From: a virus
Length of the DNA stretch: 23,109 nucleotides
Strand: one strand, 5' to 3'
IMG/VR virus record: IMGVR_UViG_3300042863_001740
Span: 1-23,109 of that record
Shown here: in pieces, positions 7,529 through 14,778 of the stretch
Position numbering within the stretch: position 1 is the first letter of the stretch
Layout of the letters: the number at the start of each line of letters is the position of its first letter
The notes under the pieces: model-generated
The model's input: only the letters and a program-made list of their open reading frames with translations
What the model was told of the DNA's origin: nothing
Databases searched by the model: none
Translations under genes and position numbers: made by a program

Positions 7529-7626
7529 TCTCGGTTAATTAATCATTTGTACTCCTATTTGGCATTTGTGTAAGGTTGAAACTTTTGTCTTTCAAATCCC
7601 TGCCTTCGGCAATACCCGAACCGTTA
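7501..7626 (-). repeat. attC-like recombination site D
   Basis: On the minus strand the order is TAAC (7626-7623), a 6-nt spacer, GGTATTGCC (7616-7608), GAAG, GCAGGG (7603-7598), a loop of about 70 nt with its own 6-bp TTGAAA/TTTCAA hairpin, CCCTGC (7525-7520), TTTT, GGCAATACC (7515-7507), a 2-nt spacer and GTTAGGT from 7504. GTTAGGT fits the R' consensus GTTRRRY exactly. Confidence 0.65.
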
Positions 7627-7767
7627 CCTGCCATTCTTATCTATTTTCTCAATTAAATCCATCAAGGCTTCTATGCCGTCAATAAAACCAATCACCTCGT
7701 CTTGGGAATGCTTCGCTTTGATGTAATTATCCACCAAAGCCTCCTGTTGTTCTTTTGTAATTAACAT
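7624..7767 (-). CDS. Small 47-residue helical protein, first gene of the island
   Basis: A 47-residue frame, MLITKEQQEALVDNYIKAKH onwards, ending in KIDKNGR. It is amphipathic and probably all-helical, with no recognised family. Its stop codon lies inside the R''-like TAAC of site D, as expected for a cassette gene. No GTTA core was found upstream, so it may be the resident gene next to which cassettes were inserted. A promoter candidate lies 20 nt upstream of its ATG and could drive the whole island. Confidence 0.6.
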   Translation of the reverse strand: MLITKEQQEALVDNYIKAKHSQDEVIGFIDGIEALMDLIEKIDKNGR

Positions 7768-7786
7768 TTCGTTTCTAAGTTTTCCA

Positions 7787-7794
7787 CAAACTTA
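7787..7794 (-). promoter_or_regulatory. Candidate Bacteroidota -7 element for the cassette island
   Basis: On the minus strand TAAGTTTG matches the TAnnTTTG consensus exactly, 19 nt upstream of the ATG at 7767. The expected TTTG about 20 nt further up is weak (only a CTTT-type T-rich match). It is placed like a Pc promoter for a cassette array. Confidence 0.4.
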
Positions 7795-7855
7795 CAACAA
7801 CAAAATAAAATAAAAAAGAAAATTAAAACTTTGACAGGATATTTGAAAAACTACA

Positions 7856-7873
7856 AATTTGAATATTCAAATT
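7856..7873. promoter_or_regulatory. Perfect 18-bp palindrome, candidate operator
   Basis: AATTTGAATATTCAAATT is a perfect palindrome whose left half contains the -33 TTTG of the promoter for the GT25 gene. It lies between the divergent island and GT25 gene, where a repressor could control the latter. AT-rich palindromes also arise by chance, so this is suggestive. Confidence 0.45.
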
Positions 7874-7889
7874 AATACATTTAACTTTG
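7858..7889 (+). promoter_or_regulatory. Bacteroidota promoter for GT25 gene, near-leaderless
   Basis: TTTG (7858-7861), a 20-nt spacer and TAACTTTG (7882-7889) match the TTTG/TAnnTTTG consensus fully. The ATG at 7894 is only 4 nt beyond the -7 element, so transcription should start at or next to the start codon. An in-frame stop at 7882 rules out a longer protein. Confidence 0.6.
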
Positions 7890-7893
7890 TTGC

Positions 7894-8556
7894 ATGGTAT
7901 TGCCATTTGACAAGATATACTTTATAAGCCTAAACAAATCAACAGGAACAAAAAGGCGAATCTTGCTAAATGAACAATTTGAAAAGCTATCTATAACTGA
8001 TAAATCAGGAAATAAGCCTGAATGGATAATTGCTGAAGGTGGCATGGTTGTTCATCACCATATTGATAATTCATACAGGAAAAAGAATCTAAGAAAAGGA
8101 ACCGTTTCATTGTCTGAAGTAGGGTGCTTTTCAAGCCACAGAAAGACTTGGTTTCAATTTCTGGAATCTGGATTACAAACCTGCCTTATCTTAGAAGACG
8201 ATGCTTTATTTGGTGACTTGTCAATCTTTGACAACTGGCAACAATTTCCGGAATGGGATTTTATAAACTTTGGTTTTATTAGGAACAAGGCTTCCATAGT
8301 TGACAATTTAGAATTGATTATCAAATCTCAATTTCATGGATTATGGCAAGGTTCTGGGATGTGGTTAACCCATGCCTATGCCATTAATCAGAAAGCTTGC
8401 AAAATTCTCTTAGAAGAAACCCAAGTGCAAACAGGAGGCTTAGACTGGCAGTTAACTGGCATACAATCCAAGTTTCAATCCTTTGGGTTTATGCCTTCAA
8501 GAATCACTCAGCAGCCTTTAAAAAAGGCTCCCTCACAAATTCATCATACTCAGTAA
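7894..8556 (+). CDS. GT25-family glycosyltransferase
   Basis: A 220-residue protein matching glycosyltransferase family 25 (the LPS galactosyltransferase/LgtB type), which transfers sugars from nucleotide donors. The N-terminus (FDKIYFISLNKSTGTKRR) is the typical first beta strand and Arg-rich turn. The GTVSLSEVGCFSSHRKTW segment matches the conserved 'gE.GC..SH...w' block, followed by LILEDDALF with the EDD metal-binding motif at about residues 100-102. Length is slightly short but complete. It lies just upstream of capsid genes and could modify virion or host glycans. The start is fixed by the stop codon at 7882. Confidence 0.8.
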   Translation: MVLPFDKIYFISLNKSTGTKRRILLNEQFEKLSITDKSGNKPEWIIAEGGMVVHHHIDNSYRKKNLRKGTVSLSEVGCFSSHRKTWFQFLESGLQTCLILEDDALFGDLSIFDNWQQFPEWDFINFGFIRNKASIVDNLELIIKSQFHGLWQGSGMWLTHAYAINQKACKILLEETQVQTGGLDWQLTGIQSKFQSFGFMPSRITQQPLKKAPSQIHHTQ

Positions 8557-8567
8557 ATTTTATAAAT

Positions 8568-9035
8568 ATGACTTTAGAACAATTAAAAAAGATTGCAGAA
8601 TCTAATCCAACGCAATTGGTTACTCTTCACCGCAAGAAATCAAATCCTAAAACTGAAAGGGTAATCTGGGATACTATTCAAGTAATTGCCCAAGTTGCTT
8701 ACAACAACTTAAGAAAACCTTATGAGCAAAAGTTAAGCGGTTGGAAAAAAATCTTTCTTGAAAGGGATGGAAGTTACAATTCCCCTGAAACTGATTTTAC
8801 ATTTAACAAAAATGCTTTGTCCAATCCTAGCCTTATCGAGCAATTAAAAGAAGCAGGATTTGTAAAAGTGGAAGCAGCAAAACCAGAACCCATCCCAGTT
8901 GCTGAAAAGTCAATATCTGATTTTAGTGATTCTGAACTTTTGGAATATCTAAAAAGCAAAGGTTCAATTCATGGCAAAGTAAAACTGAAAGGTGAAGAAG
9001 AAATCGAATCAAACCTAACCGAAAACCCTCAATAA
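8568..9035 (+). CDS. Phage protein of the capsid cluster, unrecognised
   Basis: A 155-residue protein beginning MTLEQLKKIAESNPTQLVTL. The frame is open further upstream, but that would overlap the GT25 gene by 160 nt, and the ATG at 8568 has an A-rich leader 11 nt after the GT25 stop. The C-terminal region (SDSELLEYLKSKGSIHGKVK) looks like a short helical module resembling HeH/LEM or SAP-like motifs. Only one base separates its stop from the next ATG, so it is tightly coupled to the scaffold-like gene. It could be a head-associated or regulatory protein. Confidence 0.6.
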   Translation: MTLEQLKKIAESNPTQLVTLHRKKSNPKTERVIWDTIQVIAQVAYNNLRKPYEQKLSGWKKIFLERDGSYNSPETDFTFNKNALSNPSLIEQLKEAGFVKVEAAKPEPIPVAEKSISDFSDSELLEYLKSKGSIHGKVKLKGEEEIESNLTENPQ

Positions 9036-9036
9036 A

Positions 9037-9933
9037 ATGAAACTAACAAACCTAATCAAGACCCTTGCCAAACAGGCAGGGATTGAAACTCAAAAGGATT
9101 TAAATGAGTTCCTAGAGGCTAACAAAGAATCTTTGGAATCTTTAGAACTTCCAGACATTGCCGGTAATTTAATGCAAGAAAACCTATGGAATGAAGAAGT
9201 AGCCAAAACAAAAGGAACCCTTAAAAAACATTTTGCAGGTCTATTGTTTCCTGGTATCGAGCAGGGTGCAAAGGAAAGAGCAATTGAAGCAGGATTAACA
9301 CCTGAAGAGGTTATCCAGATTCACCAATCAACGCAAGATTCTGGGCAAAGGGTTAATAGTTACATTGAAGCCTTAAAATCTAAGCTGTCCAATTCTAGCA
9401 AGAATGCCAAAGGAAGCGATGAGATAATGAAACAGATTCAAGAACTTCAGACCAAAGCGATTGAAATTGAAAGGGCTAAAAATGATGAAATCAATTCCTT
9501 AAAATCAAATTTCAATTCCCGAATTGAAGACTTTGCTTGGAAGAACGAGGTTTCTAAAGTGAAATGGAATAAGGCAATTCCTGAATCTGTAAGGTCAATG
9601 GCATTGAAAGAAGCCATCAGAACTGAAGTAGAAAAAGAAAACGGCAAATTGATTTTCGACCCTGAAAGACAAACATGGGAGATCGTCAATAGTGCTGACC
9701 CGACAATGAAAGTTAGTAAGGCTGGAAAAATATTGGATTACAATACTCTTTTTCCTTTAGCTTTGCAAGAACATAAACTTTTGGACATTGAACCTTCTGG
9801 TGGTGCAGTTGGTGCAAATCCTGGCAATCCTTTTTTTGTTCCTTCACAAGGGCAAGGCAATTCACCGATTCCTGAATACGTTCAGAGATCACTAGGTAGT
9901 GCGAATAAGCCTATCGACTTTTCACAATCTTAA
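9037..9933 (+). CDS. Scaffold-like phage protein
   Basis: A 298-residue, highly charged, mostly helical protein directly upstream of the capsid gene, where phages usually encode the scaffolding protein that guides procapsid assembly. Residues roughly 115-165 form a likely coiled coil (IMKQIQELQTKAIEIERAKN). The C-terminal 50 residues are low-complexity Gly/Pro/Ser/Gln, a common tail in scaffolds. No protease motif (Ser-His-Lys or similar) was seen, so this is a plain scaffold rather than a fused protease. The call rests on position, charge pattern and coiled coil. Confidence 0.65.
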   Translation: MKLTNLIKTLAKQAGIETQKDLNEFLEANKESLESLELPDIAGNLMQENLWNEEVAKTKGTLKKHFAGLLFPGIEQGAKERAIEAGLTPEEVIQIHQSTQDSGQRVNSYIEALKSKLSNSSKNAKGSDEIMKQIQELQTKAIEIERAKNDEINSLKSNFNSRIEDFAWKNEVSKVKWNKAIPESVRSMALKEAIRTEVEKENGKLIFDPERQTWEIVNSADPTMKVSKAGKILDYNTLFPLALQEHKLLDIEPSGGAVGANPGNPFFVPSQGQGNSPIPEYVQRSLGSANKPIDFSQS

Positions 9934-9936
9934 AAA

Positions 9937-11085
9937 ATGTCAGTAAATTTAGCATACGTTCAGGCTGCTTTGTTAATCTTAGCCTCGGACGATGGAATAA
10001 CCAACTCTTTATCCGCACAAACGAATAGCGGACTTTTAGGTGCATTATTAACACCTGAAAACTTATCTTATGCAAGTCAGACAAGACTAGCAAATGACAA
10101 CGGAACTGGTCACACCAGAGAAGTAAGAATTGCAACTAAGCAACGATTAACTGCCGATGACAATCCAGATCTTGAAATGGATGGCTGCGAGTTCGGAGAT
10201 GAAATGCCGTACTTGGAAGAAACTGTTACAATCACTCAGCAATCAGCAGCAGGATTTACAATTTCTGAAGCACAAATCAGACTTTATCCGGATTTAGTTT
10301 CCAGACTTCAAGCGATTACAGGAACTAATATTCCTGCTCAGATGGTTATGATTGGCCGAATGATGCCAGAAGGCCGACAGATAATTCAAGCGATTAGAGA
10401 GGTAACTTTCAACTTCGCATTGTCTTATAACTCTTTGGTTCAAAAAATGAACAAAATTCTTTTAAATGATTTTGTTTCAAAAGTTGGAAACTGGAGAGGT
10501 GGAGCATCTACCAAGTCTTATGAGGTTCAAACTGCCAATGCTTATGCTTCTGGTGGTGGTTCTGTTAATCCTGCTGGGTTGTTTAAGTTCAAGCAAGATT
10601 TGAGGTCACAAATGTTACAAGGTAATGCCCATACTATTTCTGGATGGGGAGCTTTGGATCGTGTTGTGGCCCAAAATTCTGAATATTTTGGTCAAGGTGC
10701 AAATGGTGTTGATTATGGTTCTTTGGTTACAAATGCCAATCTAATCAGCCGATATTTTGTTGATGAAAACATTGATCAAGTATTAGGTTCAGAAGACAAT
10801 GCATTGATTTTTATGCCGGGTTCTGCCAACTTCCTTCCTTACTTAAAGTATGTTGGAACTTTTGGTAAAATCGGAACAATGGATAGGTTTACAATGCCTG
10901 TTCCAATTGTACCAGGTTTAGAAGTTGATGTTAAGATTCTTCCTAATGAGTGCGATGAGATTTATGAAATCAAATTTGGTCTTCACTACGAACTTTACAT
11001 TCCAGAAATGGACTTGTTCAAGTCAACTGATTTATTAGCAGGAGTAAACGGAACTTTCCAAGCGACTTTTATTCAGGGTTCATAG
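9937..11085 (+). CDS. Major capsid protein
   Basis: A 382-residue protein following the scaffold-like gene by 3 nt. Size, mixed alpha/beta composition and the pattern of a long helix near the middle (YNSLVQKMNKILLNDFVSKV) followed by Gly-rich and beta segments (LEVDVKILPN, YEIKFGLHYELYIPEMDLF) fit HK97-fold capsid proteins. No N-terminal delta domain beyond residue 100 is obvious, consistent with a separate scaffold. The gene ends at TAG 11083-11085. The next 50 nt carry an unusual in-phase repeat in the -1 frame (see the separate entry), and then a strong terminator. The assignment is by synteny and composition rather than a database match. Confidence 0.7.
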   Translation: MSVNLAYVQAALLILASDDGITNSLSAQTNSGLLGALLTPENLSYASQTRLANDNGTGHTREVRIATKQRLTADDNPDLEMDGCEFGDEMPYLEETVTITQQSAAGFTISEAQIRLYPDLVSRLQAITGTNIPAQMVMIGRMMPEGRQIIQAIREVTFNFALSYNSLVQKMNKILLNDFVSKVGNWRGGASTKSYEVQTANAYASGGGSVNPAGLFKFKQDLRSQMLQGNAHTISGWGALDRVVAQNSEYFGQGANGVDYGSLVTNANLISRYFVDENIDQVLGSEDNALIFMPGSANFLPYLKYVGTFGKIGTMDRFTMPVPIVPGLEVDVKILPNECDEIYEIKFGLHYELYIPEMDLFKSTDLLAGVNGTFQATFIQGS

Positions 11086-11093
11086 ACCAAAAT

Positions 11094-11135
11094 GATTATA
11101 ATCCATTTGACTACAATCCTTTAGATTATAATTAA
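11094..11135 (+). repeat. Codon-phased Asp-Tyr-Asn repeat past the capsid stop (-1 frame)
   Basis: Three 15-nt units begin at 11094, 11109 and 11124 and read DYNPF, DYNPL and DYN in the -1 frame of the capsid gene, ending at TAA 11133-11135. Differences between units 1 and 2 (GAT/GAC, TAT/TAC, CCA/CCT, TTT/TTA) fall at third codon positions of that frame only. The frame is open from 11031, so it overlaps the last 18 capsid codons. Confidence 0.6.
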
Positions 11136-11152
11136 TTCTGTGAACTCAAAAG

Positions 11153-11182
11153 AAAAAGCCCCGACAAAATCGGGGCTTTTTT
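11153..11182. terminator. Bidirectional intrinsic terminator
   Basis: A 12-bp stem (11153-11164 with 11170-11181, core GCCCCGA/TCGGGGC) closes a 5-nt CAAAA loop. It is flanked by A and T tracts, so it can stop the capsid transcript on the plus strand and the SSB operon on the minus strand. Confidence 0.92.
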
Positions 11183-11204
11183 CATGTTTATACACCAAAA
11201 AAAA

Positions 11205-11672
11205 TTAATCCTTCAAAGTAACGGTTATTCCAGTTTTGGAAGTTTTGTAAGCAGGGAATACTTCAATTAACTCCCCTGTTTCTTCATCAAGAATAGAAGT
11301 TTTTTGTTTTAAAGACTTTAGGAAAGTTTCCCGGTCCTTTCTTTCAATATCCAACTTTTCAATATTGGATTTGATGCTGAAATATTTGGAATCATTTGAT
11401 TTATCGAAGTGCCATTTAGAACCTAATTCTTTGACTTCTATTCGTGCATTTTTAAACTCAAAAGATTTGCCGTATTTCTCGGCCTCTGCAAGCGTCAAAG
11501 TTGCAATTGACTCTATTACTTCACCAAGTGCAACCATTAGATTCTTGCACCTAATATGAACTTCTAATGCGTCAAGTGAACCGGATTCAACTTGCTCAAT
11601 AATTGTTTGAGCAAATATTTGGACCTGACTTTTTGTTTCAGGTCCGTTAAATAAAATTGATTTGTTTTCCAT
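11205..11672 (-). CDS. Phage protein downstream of SSB, unrecognised
   Basis: A 155-residue charged protein with a helical first half (AQTIIEQVESGSLDALEVHI) and a likely beta-rich C-terminus (KTSKTGITVTLKD). It starts 9 nt after the SSB-like gene and ends 22 nt before the bidirectional terminator, so the two form a two-gene operon. Partnership with an SSB suggests a role in DNA metabolism, for example a recombination or nuclease-control accessory. No motif proves this. Confidence 0.6.
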   Translation of the reverse strand: MENKSILFNGPETKSQVQIFAQTIIEQVESGSLDALEVHIRCKNLMVALGEVIESIATLTLAEAEKYGKSFEFKNARIEVKELGSKWHFDKSNDSKYFSIKSNIEKLDIERKDRETFLKSLKQKTSILDEETGELIEVFPAYKTSKTGITVTLKD

Positions 11673-11681
11673 AACTATAAA

Positions 11682-12338
11682 TTAAAAGGGTACGTTATCA
11701 TCTTCTTTGTCTGGAACTTGAAATTCAGCTACTTTTTGCTGCACTTCTTCCATGTGTCTAATTTCTGGTGAAACTATTGTTTTGTATTCCTTTGACTGGC
11801 GAATCTTGTCTTTTAGAAAGTCAGGCAACGAATCGAATTTGTTTTGTTCAAAGTTTTCCAATGTAAACTCAAAGGATGGGTTAATCTGTGCAGGCATAAC
11901 AACTCCTTTCATAACTGTTGAAACACTTGCAATCTTATCGTAAATTCTGGAAGGGTCTTTTTTACCCGGTTCATGAACGATACTAAGCATACAAGGCACA
12001 CCAAGCAACTTGGTTACATCAAAGGCTTTGGCTTCATCTTCTGTGAATCCCTTGCCCCTCCAAGAGGTCAGAAATACCCTTAGGCTTGACTTCTCATGCA
12101 TTGATAAGGTAAACTCCTTACTAATTGCCTGCGGCTGCTCTCCCTTGTCTGGATTAAACACCTTTAGTTCCGTTGGCAATTCCCAAGTAATGCGAACCTT
12201 ATTGACTTGTTTTTCGAGTCCTTGGAACTCTTCTTTAACTGTTCCAATCTGGACCATTGAATAACATCTGGCTAGGTATGTACCTGCCGGGATTGGTTCA
12301 TACGATGAACCTCCTGAATTTGTTGCTGTAATTGGCAT
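11682..12338 (-). CDS. Phage single-stranded DNA-binding protein (probable)
   Basis: A 218-residue protein. The N-terminal region (YEPIPAGTYLARCYSMVQIG then VRITWELP) fits the small beta-barrel proteins that phages use as SSBs. The C-terminus ends DKEDDNVPF, almost the acidic DDxxPF tip through which bacterial SSBs recruit replication proteins. It would coat single-stranded DNA during replication led by the DnaB helicase encoded nearby. The ATG follows a promoter with a perfect TATATTTG. SSB function is inferred from fold pattern and tip, not from a search. Confidence 0.65.
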   Translation of the reverse strand: MPITATNSGGSSYEPIPAGTYLARCYSMVQIGTVKEEFQGLEKQVNKVRITWELPTELKVFNPDKGEQPQAISKEFTLSMHEKSSLRVFLTSWRGKGFTEDEAKAFDVTKLLGVPCMLSIVHEPGKKDPSRIYDKIASVSTVMKGVVMPAQINPSFEFTLENFEQNKFDSLPDFLKDKIRQSKEYKTIVSPEIRHMEEVQQKVAEFQVPDKEDDNVPF

Positions 12339-12358
12339 TTTGTTTTTGTTTTAGGCTA

Positions 12359-12366
12359 CAAATATA
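12359..12366 (-). promoter_or_regulatory. Promoter -7 element for the SSB operon
   Basis: On the minus strand TATATTTG matches TAnnTTTG exactly, 20 nt upstream of the SSB start. The -33 position is T-rich without a clear TTTG. It lies in the 99-bp divergent gap with the plus-strand gene at 12438. Confidence 0.5.
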
Positions 12367-12437
12367 AGACAACAAATTGAAATAAAAAAACTAAATGATA
12401 GAAAAGTTTTAATTTCTAATTTTACAAAAAAAATAAA

Positions 12438-13481
12438 ATGAATTGTCTATTAGATTACGTTGGTATTCGTTCATGTGGAACTGCACCTGAATCGGGGGTA
12501 TTCATCAATCAATTTCCTGGTATGTCCACCGAACTGATGGACAAAATAGCCAGTCAAGACCAAGTTACATTTAGCCAAGTTTGGAAAGACATCCAAAACT
12601 CCGCTTACCTCCGATTTAAGTCAGTTGTTCAGGATTCTTTGGTTTCAATTGGCTCGGCCAGATTTGACCAAATTTTATACACTACTCAAAAACCTTTCGT
12701 TCAGCAATGGGCAAAGGTTGAACCAAAGCCAGAAGAGGCCATTTTTAGAGGTTGTATTGCAACCATTTCCGGATCTCGATATGTTGGGTTAAAAGTTAAA
12801 AATATCCTTGTCTATAACTCTGGAAATAGCGATGTGCAATATGTTGATGTTCGGTTGGTAGAAACCCAAACAGGAAAGATACTTTGGCAAGAAAGTGTAA
12901 CCATGCAGCCGGGCATGAATAAGATAGTTTTAAATGAGACTTTTTTCTCGGATTGGAATGCCATCAACATTGCATTGTTAGTTGATTGTACCAACCTGCC
13001 AACATTGGATGGTACTTTTATGGACTATGGGGCTTTCGGTTGGGGCAACTTGATGGATTCTTGCCCTAGTCAGTTTGCTTGTTGGGTTAATCAAGGGTAT
13101 TCAATTTATCCTTTGACCGCCGGTTTAGATTATGAATCTGGCAATGGTTGGAACAATGACAACAGTCAATCGGGGGTTTATTGGGATGCGGAATTGATAG
13201 CCTCACTAGATGCCTTTATTTGCAGCCAAAAAGAAGACCTATTAGATGCATGGACTAACCTTCTTTGCTATTATACTTTGTGGAGTAAAATGTCTTCTAA
13301 CCGAGTCAATTGGTTCACTCAATCAAACCAGGAAATAACCAACTCCAATATGGCTACTTATGACACGCAGTTCAAAGATGCAATTAAGATTTGGGCTAAC
13401 CAGTTGAACTTGCAAGGGGAAGGTTTAGCCTTCAATTATGAGGATGCAGCTATTATTCAGAATCGGGGTAGGATGCCATAA
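12438..13481 (+). CDS. Probable phage structural protein
   Basis: A 347-residue protein of unrecognised family. It starts MNCLLDYVGIRSCGTAPESG and has several cysteines clustered around residues 205-215 (SCPSQFACW). A middle region (residues 115-175) looks like a beta-sandwich of Ig or CARDB type (VKNILVYNSGNSDVQYVDVR), and the C-terminal 90 residues are helical and Trp/Asn-rich. It stands alone on the plus strand between two bidirectional terminators, so it is transcribed as its own unit from the divergent gap at 12339-12437. Composition resembles the other virion genes, hence the tentative structural call. Confidence 0.55.
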   Translation: MNCLLDYVGIRSCGTAPESGVFINQFPGMSTELMDKIASQDQVTFSQVWKDIQNSAYLRFKSVVQDSLVSIGSARFDQILYTTQKPFVQQWAKVEPKPEEAIFRGCIATISGSRYVGLKVKNILVYNSGNSDVQYVDVRLVETQTGKILWQESVTMQPGMNKIVLNETFFSDWNAINIALLVDCTNLPTLDGTFMDYGAFGWGNLMDSCPSQFACWVNQGYSIYPLTAGLDYESGNGWNNDNSQSGVYWDAELIASLDAFICSQKEDLLDAWTNLLCYYTLWSKMSSNRVNWFTQSNQEITNSNMATYDTQFKDAIKIWANQLNLQGEGLAFNYEDAAIIQNRGRMP

Positions 13482-13486
13482 AAAAA

Positions 13487-13513
13487 CCAGACCTAAAATA
13501 AGTCTGGCTTTTA
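13487..13513. terminator. Bidirectional intrinsic terminator
   Basis: CCAGAC (13487-13492) pairs with GTCTGG (13502-13507) around a 9-nt loop. A-tract on the left and T-tract on the right let it end both the plus-strand gene at 13481 and the long minus-strand replication/glycosylation operon. Confidence 0.8.
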
Positions 13514-13561
13514 GCTCGAAAAATTACCCTATTATGAAAAACACTTTTATTTTTATAATGT

Positions 13562-14209
13562 TTACATTCCTTGTAAATAGCAAATTGCTGTTTTTTGTGG
13601 TTTTGAATAACCTTCGCCAATATAAGAAAAATATTTTCCACTTGGATTAATTAAATTATCTAAACCCATTTCTTGAGCAATTATACTTAAAGATGTTTGA
13701 TCATGTCTATGATTTTCCCAAGACCCTATAAAAGTACCTGCTAACATTGATTTTTTCCATTTTTTAAACATTTCCAAACCTATTGGATTTTCAATATCAA
13801 TTCCAACAAATCCAGATGATATCATCCTCATTTTATTTGCTTTTTCCCTATTGATTTTAAAATATTTTAAACATTTATCATTTGACCAACTGCCAATCAT
13901 ATGGCCTGAATCTTCTAAGAAAAACCCATTGTTTAAAATATCATCAAAAACTGGTTTAATGCTTTTTATTGCCCAAACTGAGGAATCTAACCAAAGCACC
14001 TTAGTATATCCTTTATTAAATGCCTCTTGCATTGCATAGACTTTAAAAGCATAAGGATTGTCTTGATGTAAAGGTGCGCCTAAATCTTTTTCATTAGTCC
14101 AAACTAAAACATCTCCATCAAAATTTTCAGTTAAACTATTTTGTAACCTATTTAAAGCTTTTATGTAATTGCCCTTTGAATTTGCAAATGCAACAATTGC
14201 GGTTTTCAT
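13562..14209 (-). CDS. Probable glycosyltransferase
   Basis: A 215-residue protein with a GT-A-like order: N-terminal strand (MKTAIVAFANSKGNYIKALN), a nucleotide-sugar-binding region with VLWLDSS at about residue 75 in the place of the DxD motif, and a late HDQTSLSIIA segment typical of metal-binding acceptor-side loops. I chose the ATG at 14209 because it overlaps the preceding stop as ATGA; a TTG at 14218 is open in frame but less likely. It is the last gene of the long minus-strand operon, 55 nt before the terminator. Substrate is unknown. Confidence 0.65.
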   Translation of the reverse strand: MKTAIVAFANSKGNYIKALNRLQNSLTENFDGDVLVWTNEKDLGAPLHQDNPYAFKVYAMQEAFNKGYTKVLWLDSSVWAIKSIKPVFDDILNNGFFLEDSGHMIGSWSNDKCLKYFKINREKANKMRMISSGFVGIDIENPIGLEMFKKWKKSMLAGTFIGSWENHRHDQTSLSIIAQEMGLDNLINPSGKYFSYIGEGYSKPQKTAICYLQGM

Positions 14210-14778
14210 TTTGTCCAAAAATCGTAATGGTAAATTTCCTTATTTATTTTTACTTCAGTTTTACAAAGTTTAGAATCATGAAGTCTTTTTGCATAGTCAT
14301 AGTCCTCACCAAATCCGATTGGTTTATAACCAATTTGCAAAGCTATTGACCTTTTAATTGGGGCCAAATGATTTGTAAATCTTCGATAATGGAAAATGCC
14401 TTTTTGTTTCCTTTGTTGGTCATATGGCAAATTTTTTGAAATTTCCCATGTTTCATGCTTTTGACCATTAGTTGTCATTGTTCCTTTTAAGCCTAAACAA
14501 TCTGGATTTGATTCTAATGCCTTTAAAACTAATTGGACATAATCATTTGAAACTTTATCATCAGCATCAATAAAAACTACATAATCAGCCTTTGACATTT
14601 CAAGTAAAGATTGGCGATAAAATCCAATTGACTTTTCACCATAATTTATAAGAGGCAAAACCTCAATTTCTAAATTGTCCTCTTTTCTCCAAATTATCTG
14701 TTGAGCAAGATTAACTTTAAGTATGTTAAATTTATCAATATGCTTTGAATGAACTGGTATTAAAATACTTAATTTCAT
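14206..14778 (-). CDS. GT2-family glycosyltransferase
   Basis: A 190-residue family 2 glycosyltransferase, a single GT-A domain that moves a sugar from a nucleotide donor. MKLSILIPVHSKH is the canonical first strand, and ADYVVFIDADDKVSNDY holds the DADD metal site at about residues 72-75. GFGEDYDYAKRL near residue 156 matches the ED(x)D catalytic-base motif. The protein is compact but has all core motifs. Its start overlaps the FkbM gene stop as ATGA and its stop overlaps the next gene likewise, so translation is coupled. Target could be virion protein or a host surface glycan. Confidence 0.8.
   Translation of the reverse strand: MKLSILIPVHSKHIDKFNILKVNLAQQIIWRKEDNLEIEVLPLINYGEKSIGFYRQSLLEMSKADYVVFIDADDKVSNDYVQLVLKALESNPDCLGLKGTMTTNGQKHETWEISKNLPYDQQRKQKGIFHYRRFTNHLAPIKRSIALQIGYKPIGFGEDYDYAKRLHDSKLCKTEVKINKEIYHYDFWTK

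Larger units (their letters stand above)
6651..7626 (-). mobile_element. Integron-like gene cassette array without an integrase
   Basis: Read on the minus strand, this stretch is a run of short units, each starting with GTTA and ending in TAAC and each carrying one tiny ORF in the same direction. The junctions (7501-7626, 7127-7254, 6792-6915) are 124-128 bp and fold into long two-part stems whose sequences differ but whose pairing is preserved. That is the hallmark of integron attC sites. The right-hand unit has no recognisable GTTA start, and the last unit ends in a lone R''-like box (6651-6660) with no further stem, so the array looks truncated or inserted. No intI gene or attI site is in the window. 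The attC assignment rests on architecture, not on a model search. Confidence 0.6.

Noticed and set aside
8397-8567. Upstream extension of the 155-residue gene at 8568 into the GT25 gene
   Set aside because: It would overlap GT25 by 160 nt in another frame; the ATG at 8568 has a proper A-rich leader and matches the spacing of neighbours.
11067-11070. Canonical -1 slippery heptamer at the end of the capsid gene
   Set aside because: No X XXY YYZ heptamer in zero frame and no clear downstream pseudoknot; only a T4 run is present, so frameshifting stays a hypothesis.
13534-13650. Short plus-strand ORF after the terminator (starting MKNTFIFIMFTF)
   Set aside because: It runs over the 3' end of the glycosyltransferase on the other strand, follows a terminator, and has no recognisable promoter.
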